Assembly (NCBI GenBank): GCA_014607495.2
Contig: CP053169.1
Span: 1,612,001-1,676,000, forward strand
Length of the DNA: 64,000 bases
Direction: 5' to 3'
Source: Carposina sasakii
Lineage: Eukaryota > Arthropoda > Insecta > Lepidoptera > Carposinidae
The notes under the pieces were generated by a model. It did not search any database. It saw only the letters and a list, made by a program, of their open reading frames with translations, and had not been told where the DNA came from. Position numbers and translations under genes: made by a program. Shown here in pieces: positions 22,116 to 48,841 of this stretch (within the stretch, counting starts at the first letter, position 1; each line of letters starts with the position of its first letter).

Positions 22116-25050
22116 CCCAGACATTCTTGCATAAGAATTCGTTTCGTGGGAAAAGCTACCTGACCTGATGGGCCAACATGTCGCAGTAAAATGTCAAATA
22201 TGAAATAGCTAGTAACTTCAGTGGTATTCATAACGGTAAGTAAATAAGTAACTAGATTCTTGCTATTAAAGTACCTAAGGTAACTTGCCTACTTACTTTT
22301 TTGCTTGTGGTGTCGACGTGGTTGGCTCCTGCCATTCTCCTGCTAATGGTTTTTGTCACCATTATGTATAGCCTACCATTTGAACTTTAGAAGTACCTAC
22401 TTACCTATATGTAGGTAGATAGTAGCTACATAAGATTGTAGAGGTATAGTGCCCAGTGATCTGTATTTTGAAATCTTTATTTAAGTAGGTAGGTACGGAC
22501 AGTCAGCTGCCAGCTCCACCCACTGTGTTTCAACCAAAGACCTCGTACTGTGCTGTTCAACAATATCGTCGGTGGCGATCTTCTTCATAGGTGGCGATGG
22601 TACAGAGTGGAGTGGCACTGGTTGAAAAACATTTTTGACTGCATTTGATTTGAATAATTATTTACTTACCCAAGTATTTATGTAACGTACTTGTGCGTTA
22701 ACGCTTCGCTCAACGATCTAAAGGTAGCCTATTGATATTAGGGTATGGTTTACCTTGATGAGATAGAGATTCTTCGGATTACACCACCTACCAAGTTTGG
22801 CTTGCGGAGGTAAATATTGAAACAAAACGTTTACCTTATACGGGTTTGCTCAGTACATAATAACAAAACGCAAAGATCACGGAGGCGGGAAGCGCATGCG
22901 AAATCATAATTTTTCTATTACTAGGTACCTAAGTCTTCGATTAATTATCTATCATACCCGTACTATAATATTATTAGTACCTACGTACCTATGTACATTA
23001 GTGTACCTAGGTACTTGTTCGCGCTTTAATATTTTCTTTGTACATTTTTTACTCATTCAGTGCCGGCGACTACTTATTACACTAAACTATTACACTATTT
23101 TAAAGGCGAAAATTTTTGAGTGTGTATGTTTCTTCTTCACGTCTACAAACGGATGGAGCGATTTTAATAAAATTTTGTATGGAGTTAGCTGACACTCTGG
23201 ATTAACACAGGCTGTTTTTTCTGCAGTAAAGTTTTTCAAGTGTACAATATAGAATAAATATTTTTGAGTACAGTACTTACGTACATTAATAAAATACCTA
23301 CTTTTTACTTGTATATCTATTGTTATCCAAATGAAATTATAAGTTCTTGACTTGACCACGACTATGTTCTTGACTTGACCATGACCTGGCGCCAAAGCTG
23401 GATCCGCCCTTGGATCCATTATAATCTATTCTTCTTCTTCTATCTATCTATACATATAATAAAATTGTAACGGATCGATGTTTGTGCACGCCAATCTCAG
23501 AAACGGCTGGACCGATTTCGATGCAGTTTTCAGGAATATATTGTGACAAGCACTATAATATCTCCTGCGTACCTGGCCAATCTCCGTAGAGATTGGTCAT
23601 CCTGCCACTTAACATATACAAAACATAGAAACATCCATGACTCGGGCTACTGTTCAGGCAGGCTACTACCAACTACACCAATCCGTCGACAATGATGCAA
23701 TATTTCGACGATACCATATAAAATGCTCGAGTGTTTTTCAGGGACTAGTGTCCAGTCCACGTTCCCGTGGGATTTCGGAGTACCCCCGCTGTGGGGCGCA
23801 CTCCCTAACTAAACAGTTTCTGATTTATATGTATATCGTAAAAAAATATTCCAATGGAAATTTGTATGTTCTATGTCGGCAAATGGTTTTCGATAAAATT
23901 GTGTTTTACGTTTTCCAGTTCGTGGGATTATAGCAGAGAACAATTTTCGTAACTTCGGAATAGCGGAGAGTTCCGTCCTGGGAATTACGCGAATATACCT
24001 GTCATATTTCAATTTTATATGTCTTGTTTTTGCATCTATAAGCCTATCAGTTCCTGCGTACCTGGCCAATCTCCGTGAGAGATTAGTCACGGGAGGGCCT
24101 GCTGCCCACCTCCCGAAATACGCCTCGTACCCACGGGCAGACATGGGGTGGACGCGGAGTGGTTTTTTCTTGAAATTCCTGCTTGTGCCGTTCATATCAA
24201 ATTCACGTGAATCATCAAATGGTTTATTTTTATCTGTATCGGTACAGTGAAAATTTGGCTGTATGGATGCTGTATTCCTTATGCCCTTTCTTGGCGGGAG
24301 GGTGTGAATGCAACTTGTTAAATTAAAAATTTATTTGTAATGGGCTCAAAATGTTGTTTTTGCAATCTGTTATGTTGAGGTCATGTCATGTTGAGGTCAT
24401 GTCATGTTGAGGTCATGTCATCTGTACGTTACAGAATAATGAATACCCCAGAACCCGTGATCACGCACACTTTTGTAGCAACTTTTAGTAGGTAGGTCAA
24501 ATTTTTACAACCTATTTACTGTAATTAATAAACTGATAATATTTTATCGATTTGGCAATAATCGGCGGGTAAGAAGAGCGGAAGATGCGGGTTTTTTTGA
24601 CTTGTTTTTGCTTCACTACCCGGAATAAATCTGTCATTGAGGACTCCTTCTGGGGACTTGTTGTTCTATGGTGTATGTCAAATATATACCTTCATGCGTC
24701 AAATGGTTTTAAAAAATTGTATTTAATTCATATTTATTTCAGCCCAGTGGAAATTATGCGAAACCCTATAGTCTACAATTATCCAGGTCCAAAAAGGATT
24801 CTAACGGTGTAAAATTTTTTGATATCGGTCCAGTAGTTTCGGAGCTTATTCGCTGCAAATAAACAAACAAACATACAAACAATTAAAGTTTACCTCTTTA
24901 TAATATTAGTATAGAAGTATAGATAAATTGCCTTATCACAGTTCCGCTGTATTTCTGGCTCCGGGGAAAACGACGGATATAGCCAACTGTCAAACAACTG
25001 TCAAATTCAAAAGTTGTTTTGATTATTGTACTGGACTTTTATTTACAAAA
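22116..25050. other. Intergenic DNA with repeat fragments, upstream of separase
   Basis: It holds a LINE tail at 23450-23545, SINE S1 fragments at 23550-23610 and 24050-24140, a SINE S2 fragment around 23635-23700, and a repeat at 24170-24910 that recurs at 31640-32214. Three copies of TCATGTCATGTTGAGG run near 24375-24420. No gene is supported. Confidence 0.5.
24280..24910 (+). repeat. Repeat paired with 31640-32214
   Basis: It shares AATCGGCGGGTAAGAAGAGC, TCATTGAGGACTCCTTCTGG and GTCCAGTAGTTTCGGAGC, and ends CTCTTTATAATATTAGTATA. It ends about 140 bp before the separase start codon. The 24.9-kb end is the uninterrupted form of the site that carries the hAT-like insertion at 32223. Confidence 0.7.
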
Positions 25051-39627
<14,577 letters not shown>

Positions 39628-39725
39628 AAAACAAAATAGAAAAATTCCATCATTTACTGTTTAGTATGTAAGTAAAGTACTGAATTACTTAAGCTGATTA
39701 TTTTGTAAATAGTTAATGAATTAAT

Positions 39726-39731
39726 AATAAA
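39726..39731 (+). terminator. Polyadenylation signal of separase
   Basis: AATAAA lies 99 bp after the separase stop codon, the first such signal downstream. Confidence 0.65.
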
Positions 39732-39741
39732 ATTGTGTAAG

Positions 39742-39747
39742 TTTATT
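39742..39747 (-). terminator. Polyadenylation signal of the docking-complex gene
   Basis: TTTATT (AATAAA on the minus strand) lies 150 bp past the minus-strand stop at 39897, with a second copy at 39751-39756. It is 10 bp from the separase signal on the other strand. Confidence 0.55.
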
Positions 39748-39896
39748 GTATTTATTTATGTATGATTAGCAGTTTAGTAAAAATAATTAAGAAAATCACT
39801 ATTATACAACAATGAAGGCTTTGCTATTGCAAATTAGGTAATCAGGGAGCCGGAGGGGTAACTTACTATTATTAGTGGGATTAGTAGGGTAGTCCT

Positions 39897-42800
39897 TCAA
39901 ACCCCTGTGTTCACGCAGCCTGTAGCCCGGGGGGCGGGGGGCGGGGCGCGGCGTGCGCGGGGCGAGGGCGCGGGGCGGCGGGTAGAGGGGGGCGTGCGCT
40001 CCGCTGCCTCCAGGCGACGCTGTAGCGACTGGGGACAGGGGAAATAAGTGTTACATATACGGTGTATTTTAAGTCAAATGCTATAAAAATGAGGTATTCA
40101 TCATCAACATTCTCAACCTTGAGAAGACCACTGCTGAACATAGGCCTCCCCTAACAACCGATTCGGTCAGAATGGTACCTCCATAGGGTCGGTTCATATC
40201 TGACGGAAGATGCGTCGAGCGTATCTGCAGACACAGACAAAGGCACTGACGCATCATTGATTTGAGTGTGAAAGGTTGAATGTTTTGTCATATATTTGCC
40301 TGTTCTGACATTACGCGACCGACAAATACGCGACGGATTTTCCGTCAGATATGAACCGACCCTTACACATACAGGGTATGTTAAGCGAAATAAAATAATG
40401 TCCTAAAGCATCAAAAATATATATATATATATATATAAATACTTCTTCAATTTTAATCACCTCGACAATCTCCGCGACCTTTTTCTCCAAACTCTTGATG
40501 TACAGTTTAGCATTCGTTACGTTGATCTCGAAGGATTTGCCTAACAGACGTAGGAGGGGGAGGGAGCCGCATTCCGAAGACCTGGAGGGGGGGGGGGTTA
40601 TAGTTACATAAACATTAGCATATTGCAGTCACTGGACGTAGGCCTCTCACGGGGCACGCCACAAGGCTACTGCCATAGGGGGATGTTTGTCCGCTGGGTT
40701 GGTAACCGCAGTGTGCTAAGGGAGGCGCTGCTGCCCACCTCCCGGAAACCCTTAATCGCTTCTTACGATACCCACGGGCAGATATGGGGTGGTGCTATTC
40801 TGCTCTGCCGATACCACATGCCAAAGTCAACATACATGTTTGCATATATAAAATCACTCTAGAGATCACAAATCTCACGATCACGATTACGCGGACGAAA
40901 TCATGCAATATACGGTCACCACACCAACTATAATCAAACTGCACGTTGACGTGAAAATTTGCAGTCGACTTGCAGTTTAATTGCAGTCCGTATGTCTTTA
41001 CTTTAAGATTAGCTGCCGATGTGACTGGCTACAACACGGTCTGGGGTTTATACTATATTAAAAGATAATACGTACACAGCCAACATTTGCACCTGCTTCA
41101 GTAGGCCGCCCAGCACATCCTTGCTCCGTTCCCACGTGGAACTAACCCTGGCATTGTCAGCTCGCCTCTCTTCTAGCGTGGCTTGCAGGGACTCTATACT
41201 CTCTTGTTGCTTGTATAATTTGGCCTGGTGTTTTGCGTGCTCTTCGTCTATGCAGGGTGTAGTAGAAAGGGTATAAATTATGAAAATGTCTATAGAGAAT
41301 ATAGATACAATATACATAGAAACATACCCCTGACCATAAAATGTGAGACACGAAAGCTTAGAAGAAATTTATCACGATCACGACAAATAGAAGCTCTAAT
41401 GTATGGCTGGGTGACTATTGTAATAATTTTATACCAGCAAAGTCGAGCCTTATGCTAATTACATAAGATTTAGATTTAAAAATGTGGTCTAAAAAATTTA
41501 CATTTAAAATTCACTTATGCCATATATATTCTAGATTGCACCTTGATTCGAAATTGTCGAGCTCACCAATATTATTCTTCAGCATTTTGACATTATCGCT
41601 GAGGTGTTTCAATTCAGTGTTAACTTCATTGATGTAGTTGAAGAGGGCGTAGTTTTCCTCCTCCCGCCGGTTGAACTCCTGGATTAGTTTGTCTACGTCG
41701 TCTTCTCCAGCGAACTCCTGGAATACGAGTAGGAAATGATACAGTATCTTTCGAAAACGGATCAACATAAACAGCCTAACGCTGGTTTCCCAGGGTGCGT
41801 GATTTTGTAATTTGACCTTGTAATTACGGACATTCTGCATTACCACGGACGATACTCGTCCCACGGTGCGTCGATGCAGGCTGGTCCACGTCCGTCTGAA
41901 ATATCACGCATCATGGGAAGCTAGTGCTACGACTGTAAATTGCTTCTAAAGAATCGGATGCGGACCACCCCGGGTCCTGCATAGTCCCTTAAATCTGACT
42001 GCAGTTACATGTACTTGCGATCATAAGTCGTCATATTCAAGTGTCAGCAGGATGTTGAGGGCCTGGTGATAGGCGAAAAATATTTGGAACTTCTGTATAA
42101 TAAAGCCTGATACAATTCAATATCGAATATTTACCTGAAAAGCCAGTTCTGATGCGCGGCTTCACAGAATACATCAGCTGCATTTCCTTCCGTGCATGTC
42201 GTAAGGGTCGACTCAAGGTCTTGGGTATTCTTTCAGGCAATATGCTAGCTTGTCACTGATCATTAACATCTGTCCTCGCTATGCTGAAAGTGGCTGTGGC
42301 ATCACCCTTATCCTGCGGTTCTGGCCATCCCATTTCGGAAACAGCCGAGTTTATTATGTTTACCTCAATAGCTTCCAGTATGTTAACGTAGTTGTTGTAC
42401 ACCCGCATTTCCTCCTCCTGCTGCTCCAGTTTCTTGGCCTCAGCTTTAGCGTCGGCTGCCGTCAGCCTCACCGTACCCTTGGTGCGGAGGAATACTTCCA
42501 GTTTCATGCTGTGATCGAGCTGCCTTTGGAGCTCTCGGACTTCCTGTGGAAAGTCAGATTTATTTTAAAGCTGTATGTATTTACATACCTATACATACAT
42601 ATATAACATCAGGCCTATGTCCCATAGGGGTAGACAGAGACTACAAATCTTCTTTAGTACATTCCAAATATACATCCTTCGCATCCACATTAATTAAGTT
42701 CTTCATACATGGTTTCGGGTGCTCTCGACTAGCCCTTTCCTTACACATCCCCAATTTGGTGTTGTTGTTGCAATGTGGCGTCGGCTGAGTAAAATAGCAC

Positions 42801-45800
42801 TACCCTAACCTAACCTACCCAGCGTGGGTAAAGCCCCCCTATGGCAGTAGCATTGTGACGTGCCCTGGAGGAGACCTACGACCAGCAGTGGACAAGCAAT
42901 AGGCTGATCTCTGTGTATCCTGATGCATGATATAATAACTTCCAAGTTTTATCTGAATCTGTCCAGTAGTTTTTGCTTGAAAGGCTAATAAGCTTTCAGT
43001 AAACACATACCAAGCAATGTTTCCTATAGTCAATGGCGGCCTTCTCCTTAAGGGCTTCAAGTTTGGAGCACCACTCCTCGCGCTGATCATACGTTATAAT
43101 GGCTTGTTCTACCAGCTCAATGATCTGTGCCTTGCCTTCCATGAGCCGCTTGATCTGGGTCTTCCAAAGATGGTTGAAGAATTGTCTGAAAGATATAGCT
43201 ACATCACACCTATATCCGTAAACTCCTAAAAGGGTTCCCCTAATTCCACTTGTTTAATGGCCTGATTGAGTCTTAGAGTCATGCTAGCCAATATTTAACT
43301 TACGCCGATCGATTGGAATGCGATCCTAGTTACGTGCCTGTACCACTGAATTTATACAGGATGTTTTTTTGTGGCCACCTTTAACGAAGGGTACGTATTC
43401 TATACATGAAATAAAGTAAGTTTATGACAAAAAAAATGCTGGGAATTTTTTTTTTTTTTGAAAATTTTTTTTTAAATTCCTTGATCGTGCGAAATTGATA
43501 GTGTCTAGTGTTTATGTTAGTTTTTTTATAGACAGATATTAATTATTTTTCGTGAAAAAATCCTGCTACGCGCGTCTATGTGCATTTATGCAGAAAAACG
43601 CAGTCTATTTACTCAACTTTGAACCCTAATATTTTGGAAACCAGACACTTCCCAGGTATGCTTCCATGGAGAAAAATGATCATGATGATGAGGAGATTCC
43701 GTAGTTTTCGGGAACGTTGACGACCAAAAATCACCCTGTATAATGTACAGATTTGATTGTTATAAAATTGTCACTTATCTTGTGCCTGGGAAAGGACGTT
43801 TGGTCATGCGGTTTTGATCTCTCTCCGGTTGAGTCGGATTTCCGAATCGGACTATGAAAATGAGAGTGCACCTGTGTTCTCGAAGTAGGAGGATCATGAA
43901 GAACGGGAGAGTTCAGGATCATAAAGGCATTGCGTGGAACGATGTAAATGATCAGTGTCAAGTTAGTGTCGGAGTTCCTTAATCGACTCTTACGACACAT
44001 GCTTACGCAGATGGCTAATATCTTTTGAGATTGGCCGCCTTATCTAAAATATGGTTACTTCGGACGGCAGATACTTATTAATAAACAGCTGTACATATAG
44101 GTACAAAATTTTCTCATGCCTTATTATTAGTTCTTCGAGCGGTAGTAAGCGTATTTCATCGCATCATCTAAAAATGTAGCTTTAACGACTTTTATAAATA
44201 GAGTTCCTTTAATACCAAATAAAACTTGATGAAAACATCATTCAGCGGATACGACGTCGTTTGTTACCAATTTGGGGAAAAAGTTTAATATAGTATGTTC
44301 GGAGTTTGAAAGGTTCGGAGAAAATATTCATACTCAGGAGGAGGATTGGTAAATCTAATATATAAAATTCTCGTGTCACAGTGTTAGTTCCCATACTCCT
44401 CCGAAATGGCTTGACCGATTCTTATGAAATTTTATATTCAGTAGGTCTGAGAATCGGCTACTATCTATTTTTCATACTCCTTCTACGCAATAAGCGACAT
44501 CTACCCGAGCGGAGCCGCGGGCAATAGCTAGTAAAATAAATAAAATAAAAATAAAAGACACGATAAGGTGATTATATTACATCTGTCCCCGCTATGCTTA
44601 ACGTGACTGTGGGATGTACCTTAAGATCCTGCAGTTCTGAGTACCCCATTTCGGGAAGACAGCTGTGTCTTTATGTATGTAAAAAACAAAGAGGATCGAA
44701 TAATGTTTCCATCGCCTTTGGATTTTTGGTGATGGGAATAAAAAGATAGGACAGCAGCAAATACGCCTATTTTCGGAATATAGCAATTTATCTGTTTGTT
44801 AACTTACTATTTTTGTGCGAGTATGTCATTCCCCGAGGATAGAGAGTATAAACCTTATAAATGTTGGCTGGCTTTCCACCAGATATACAGGGCGGAAGTG
44901 ACAGCCAGGCAAATATTGACTGAGGTAAAAACCACTGAAAATTTTCGCAGGAAAATTCCAAAATATTACGACTCTTTTTTTCATTTTTTCAAGAAAAAAA
45001 TGTGTAGTTCGTTTAAGTAGGGCTTAGATAATGGCTTAAAAACAAAATTTTGACCCATCGATGATTTTCAAAAAAAAGTTGCGCCCAAAAAGATCAATTT
45101 ACTGATCAACCCCATAGAGAGTCACAAGTGATCCAAAAAACGGTAATACATCACACAATAACCAATAAGCCCATTTAACTAGTCACAGGATCGCCCGATA
45201 CAATTAGCGCGGAAAGCAAACTTTGCGGATAATCAAATTAAAAATGCATTTCCTGCGAGTAATAACACCGTTGTATAGCTCAAAACAATGGTACTTATTC
45301 AGTATTTCACTATTTGCCTGGCTATCACACACAACCTGTACGCTATGTTACGTTTTATATCCATCATTCAAATTCAATGATTCATCACTGGTAGAAAGTC
45401 AGAAGTATACTTGAACCGCTTTACCTATCCCGTAACAGTCGATCGATCTGAACCCTCATCTTGAAGTTGTCGCTGTTGACCGTGTTGAACTTCTTCATGG
45501 CGGTGTTCAGACGGTTCTCCAGTTGGCTGGTCAGGGTCTGGTTGGACAGGCTATTCTGGGTTGCCTGAAAAAGACATTTCCTTCCTTTTTTATTCTGCTT
45601 GGCATCTTTATTTGTCAACTAACTTTGCCCACGACTTATTCCTCACTTTTTGGTGACTGATTCACGGTACAAAGCTACTGTTGCTTCGTGACATTAAAGT
45701 GCGTCATGTCATACCTAGATTACTTCTATGCTGCTCTGTGAGTGAAAAAAAAAGAGTATAATACTACAGCTGCTTCTCTTCCCGGGCATACTATACAAGT

Positions 45801-47113
45801 CAGTAGAGGGACAAAAGGGGTCTTGGTGTTTTGTAGGCGATGGGCTGACCACCTGTCACTACTAATCGAACTTGTACATCTCAACTATACCCTCAAAATT
45901 GGTCAGAAGTGGCACCATGTGGTTCTATCGGCCCTTGGTGCTCTGCCTACCTCCTAAGGGATAAAGGCGTGATTATATGTATAGTATGTATGTTAAGTAC
46001 ATATTTATTTGGCACTGCTTTCTTACCAATTTCTTTAACTATAATAATTGTTTTACTAACTTACATTGTCCGAACCATTTCCCTTAGCCTTCAGCCCTTT
46101 GATCTCCTTCTCTACTTGCTTCAAGAGGAAGTTCAGCTCACGGACAGTCTCGCGATGTTCTCTTACTTCTGCTGAGCATTTCTCATGTTCCTTCAGCAGG
46201 GTTATCAACTTCTCCCGCGTTCTGGCGTTTTCTAGAAGGTTCCATGTGCTTTTTCTTAGCTGTTAAGAAGGTAATTACTGTTTTAGGACTTACTCGTACG
46301 ATATCCCAAATAATACTATAAATGCAAAAATAAGATTCGCTTTATTTACGGAAAAGGACATAGACTTTTTGCAATCCACGCAGACGAATTTGTTTTGGTA
46401 TGCATTAAGTGGTCTAATGAATCAAATGGGAAATTGTGATATACCTTCAGCTCCATCATGATTTTGTCCAGTTCCTCATTGAGGTTTGCGATAATGTTCC
46501 TCTGGACCCTGAGGGTAGGCTGCACGCTGCTCATCACTGATGCCCGGTCTATTTCCATGACCCTGAACTAATAATAATTTTGGAAGTTATTGTCTAGTTA
46601 CTAGACTCTAGTACTTATCTCCATAGTGGACTGTAAGGCTGTCTTTTCACCAGAGATGTGCTATGATGCGTTTCATCATCAACATGATCAGCCTATTGCA
46701 GTCCACTGCTGGACGTAGGCCTCCCCCAGGGCACGCCACAAGAGTGCCATGGGGGGTATTTGCCCATAGTCACCACGCTAGGCAGGCGGGTTGGTGACCG
46801 CAGTTTGTATTTTTGGACTATGTTGTCAACACGGGAGCCGCTGCTGCCCACCTTAATCGCCTCGTATGATACCCACGGGCAGACATGGGGTGGTACGAAT
46901 TCTATTCTGCCGGCACCACGCGGCACCACACCACTTAGACATGAAGCCAAATCTGTTTTTTATCCCACGGAAAAAATCCTGGCTGTGGAATCTCATTCTG
47001 GATCATGTAGTTCTGGCTGTATGTATTGGTTAGCGACATACCTGTCTTTGCAGCTTGGACAGTTCATCCTCAGCTATCTTCTCCATCTCCATATCATCGT
47101 TTGGGAGCGACAT
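39897..47113 (-). CDS. ODAD1: Outer dynein arm docking complex coiled-coil protein (ODAD1/CCDC63/CCDC114 family), 10 exons
   Basis: Proteins of this family form the docking complex that fixes outer dynein arms on axonemal doublets. In an insect that means mainly sperm tails. Exons on the minus strand: 47113-47042, 46567-46445, 46259-46065, 45564-45425, 43185-43011, 42543-42364, 41717-41567, 41247-41076, 40581-40461 and 40028-39897. All joins keep frame, 1461 nt, 486 aa. It is coiled-coil almost throughout. Family pieces: LSKLQRQFRVMEIDRASVMS, ANLNEELDKIMMEL, SQLENRLNTAMKKFNTVNSD, LVEQAIITYDQREEWCSKLE, VRELQRQLDHSMKLEVFLRT, REEENYALFNYINEVNTELK and the NVTNAKLYIKSLEKKVAEIV segment. The C-terminal tail is Pro/Arg-rich and its frame rests on phase alone. 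CCDC63 and CCDC114 are close relatives, so the exact ortholog is not decided. It converges with separase and diverges from BICDR. Confidence 0.87.
40417..40438. repeat. (AT)n microsatellite
   Basis: A short AT dinucleotide run 23 bp beyond the end of docking-complex exon 9, within the last intron. Confidence 0.9.
40619..40830 (+). repeat. RTE-tailed SINE-like repeat
   Basis: It starts with TATTGCAGTCACTGGACGTA and continues with TTGGTAACCGCAGTGTGCTA and GGGCAGATATGGGGTGGTGC. It is intronic in the docking-complex gene. Confidence 0.65.
41253..41385. mobile_element. Diverged family A MITE abutting docking-complex exon 8
   Basis: It starts CAGGGTGTAGTAGAAAGGGT and includes CCATAAAATGTGAGACACGA, matching the family A left arm. 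On the minus strand its terminus supplies the pyrimidine-rich tract just before the TAG acceptor of exon 8. Confidence 0.6.
42155..42350 (+). repeat. Dispersed repeat R copy
   Basis: It shares ATACATCAGCTGCATTTCCT, CGTGCATGTCGTAAGGGTCG and CCATTTCGGAAACAGCCG with the copy at 6385-6660. It ends a few bases from the donor of docking-complex exon 6 (42364). Confidence 0.6.
43274..44060 (+). mobile_element. SINE S1 copy split by a family B MITE
   Basis: The left part ends TGCCTGTACCACTGAATTTA. The right part resumes at 43741 with AATGTACAGATTTGATTGTT and continues to about 44060. The reference SINE at 26924 runs straight through this point. Confidence 0.7.
43357..43738. mobile_element. Family B MITE nested in SINE S1
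   Basis: It starts CAGGATGTTTTTTTGTGGCC and ends GACGACCAAAAATCACCCTG, TA-flanked. It shares the whole interior with 38297-38651. Confidence 0.85.
44888..45338. mobile_element. Family D MITE, second copy
   Basis: It starts CAGGGCGGAAGTGACAGCCA and ends TTTGCCTGGCTATCACACAC+AACCTG. It matches 5858-6326 in reverse order. It is intronic in the docking-complex gene. Confidence 0.7.
45793..45985 (+). repeat. Inverted partner of the 8.9-kb repeat
   Basis: It contains TTGTAGGCGATGGGCTGACC and GAAGTGGCACCATGTGGTTC, the reverse complement of 8944-9130. Confidence 0.75.
46688..46930 (+). repeat. RTE-tailed SINE-like repeat, best copy
   Basis: It opens with CAGCCTATTGCAGTCCACTG and runs through CATAGTCACCACGCTAGGCA, GTTGGTGACCGCAGTTTG and CCACGGGCAGACATGGGGTG. 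It lies in intron 1 of the docking-complex gene. Confidence 0.75.
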
Positions 47114-48671
47114 TATTGTCACGCCTCTTGAAACTACCTATGTTCCGTTTCAAGTATGAAACCAGCTACTCATTACCATGTGAGATTTACTTTAAGTTTG
47201 TTTGATCAATAACTTAGATGACTTGGTAACTTGGAAACCTCTGTATTGCCTCTGCCTGGATATTCTTTCGAGACACATGCTGTCCCTTTTAGTTCATATT
47301 CAAAAAGAGCATGTTATGCTAAGTGGGGATAACTTGATCCAAGTGAGCTTAAGATTTTTGAAGATTTTTTTGAGGAAACCTATTATTAGGTTCAATACAT
47401 AATTCTTTACCTGTGTCTTTTATTATTTGTTTTTTTTTTGATTAACCTAGTTCCACATTAAGATCCCTAAGGTACTAAGCAACGGCATATAAATACAACG
47501 GTATATAGTATAGAAACAACCATGACTCATCGATATTCATCATATTAATGTTTGCACCTACCGGGATTCGAACCCAGGGCCTATGGCGTCGCAGGCAGGG
47601 TCACTACCTACTACACTAATCGGACGATTATTGTTTTTTTTTTTAATAATTTGGTCCTTCGAGCCGGATTTTTAGGTTTTAATTTATATTAGTAATCTAT
47701 AGCAAGGAAATGTAGTTAAAAAATACTTTTGATGTTATAATTTAATAAATAAAAACACATAAGTATAAGGGATAACCCTTGAAGAATAAAAACAACAATG
47801 ACCAGGAATTGATTCCATCATTCTTTATGTTAACTTACGTATACTAAAAACCAGTCATAAATAAAAGTCAAGGTTCTTATTCGCAGATAAATATATATTC
47901 GTATTTTTATAAGATCGAGTATGAGATCACTTCCTATAGTTTAGTAACAATAAAAATAAATGTTTCACCATTTTTGACTGACCGTCCACTCTCTTTATCA
48001 CCTTGATGCTGTATATCTGTCTCTTTCTGGCTCGGAAAGGATTGCATTTAATAATATAGGCTTTTCCTTTCACTCGCACGTGTTGGTCATTGCCAAAGAT
48101 TATGGTATGTAGATGCGAGAGTCCTTAGGTCCTCGCCTGCTGTAGTTTTGTTAATTTTATGTATCTGATTAGTTTATTGTATATTTTATATTTTTATTAA
48201 TGAACATGGTAAATTATTTCAGATATTCATTTTTTTAAGAAATTATATACAAAATTTACAACATTTTTGTAGCACGTAACTTTGTTGTTATACCTTTTAT
48301 ATGAGTAAATAATATTATATCACAGTGAAATAATAATTACTTAAAAACAGTATACTGGGTGTAAAAAGACAACTTTTTTCTTTTAATACTTACTACCTAT
48401 TTAGATACTAATATTCATTATCTATGTAATCATTTATATTGTATCATTACATACAATCAAAGAGCATCCAATACAAAGCAGTATATCTATCACATCTGCA
48501 CACCTAACTTATCTTTGGCCGTCGAGCCTCGTTCTACCTCAGAAGGTTTACATCATTCTGTTGTGTGCTATCCGTCGTCGAGGCAACAACTTGGTCCGAG
48601 CGCGTCGATACCTCCCGATACTTAGTGCAGTGCCAGTGAATTGTGCATTCGGAAATGTGTAAAACCTAATA
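47114..48671. promoter_or_regulatory. Shared upstream region of the docking-complex gene and BICDR
   Basis: The two genes are divergent with start codons 1.7 kb apart. The stretch contains a SINE S2 (47445-47632), a fragment of family C (48354-48405) and, at about 48530-48660, a more GC-rich segment (CCGTCGTCGAGGCAACAACT) that is the likeliest BICDR leader. No core promoter element was identified with confidence. Confidence 0.45.
47445..47632 (-). mobile_element. tRNA-derived SINE (S2)
   Basis: The minus strand reads GATTAGTGTAGTAGGTAGTG (box A-like) and GGGTTCGAATCCCGGTAGG (box B, perfect T stem). The tail contains CTTAGTACCTTAGGGATCTT. Other copies are at 52552-52770 and 57737-57930. Confidence 0.75.
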
Positions 48672-48806
48672 ATGGCATTAAAAAAGGATTTCGACCTGCC
48701 GAAGAACATATTCAAGTCCGTCAAGCTACCGAAGAGCGAGAAACTCCAGCAGGCCATAGACAAAATCTTCAAGAAAAACAACTACACAAAAATTGTGCAA
48801 AACTAG
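48672..48806 (+). CDS. Upstream 44-codon ORF in the BICDR leader
   Basis: ATG at 48672 (context TAATAATGG) opens a 44-residue frame starting MALKKDFDLPKNIFKSVKLP and ending TAG at 48804, 35 nt before the BICDR ATG. It has 13 lysines and no cysteine, and many third positions are G or C (CTG, CCG, AAG, TTC). It could be a regulatory uORF or a real small protein. I do not recognise a family. Confidence 0.45.
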   Translation: MALKKDFDLPKNIFKSVKLPKSEKLQQAIDKIFKKNNYTKIVQN

Positions 48807-48841
48807 ATTCGTTTGTGTTTAAATTAGCTGTTGTAGATTAA

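Noticed and set aside
23637..24195. Protein-coding ORFs around 24 kb
   Set aside because: They coincide with SINE and LINE-tail fragments repeated elsewhere in the window.
39911..40067. Alternative frame for the last docking-complex exon giving a longer Pro-rich end
   Set aside because: It would need a phase-1 or phase-2 junction, but exon 9 ends in phase 0 at its only good donor (GAG followed by GTGATT).
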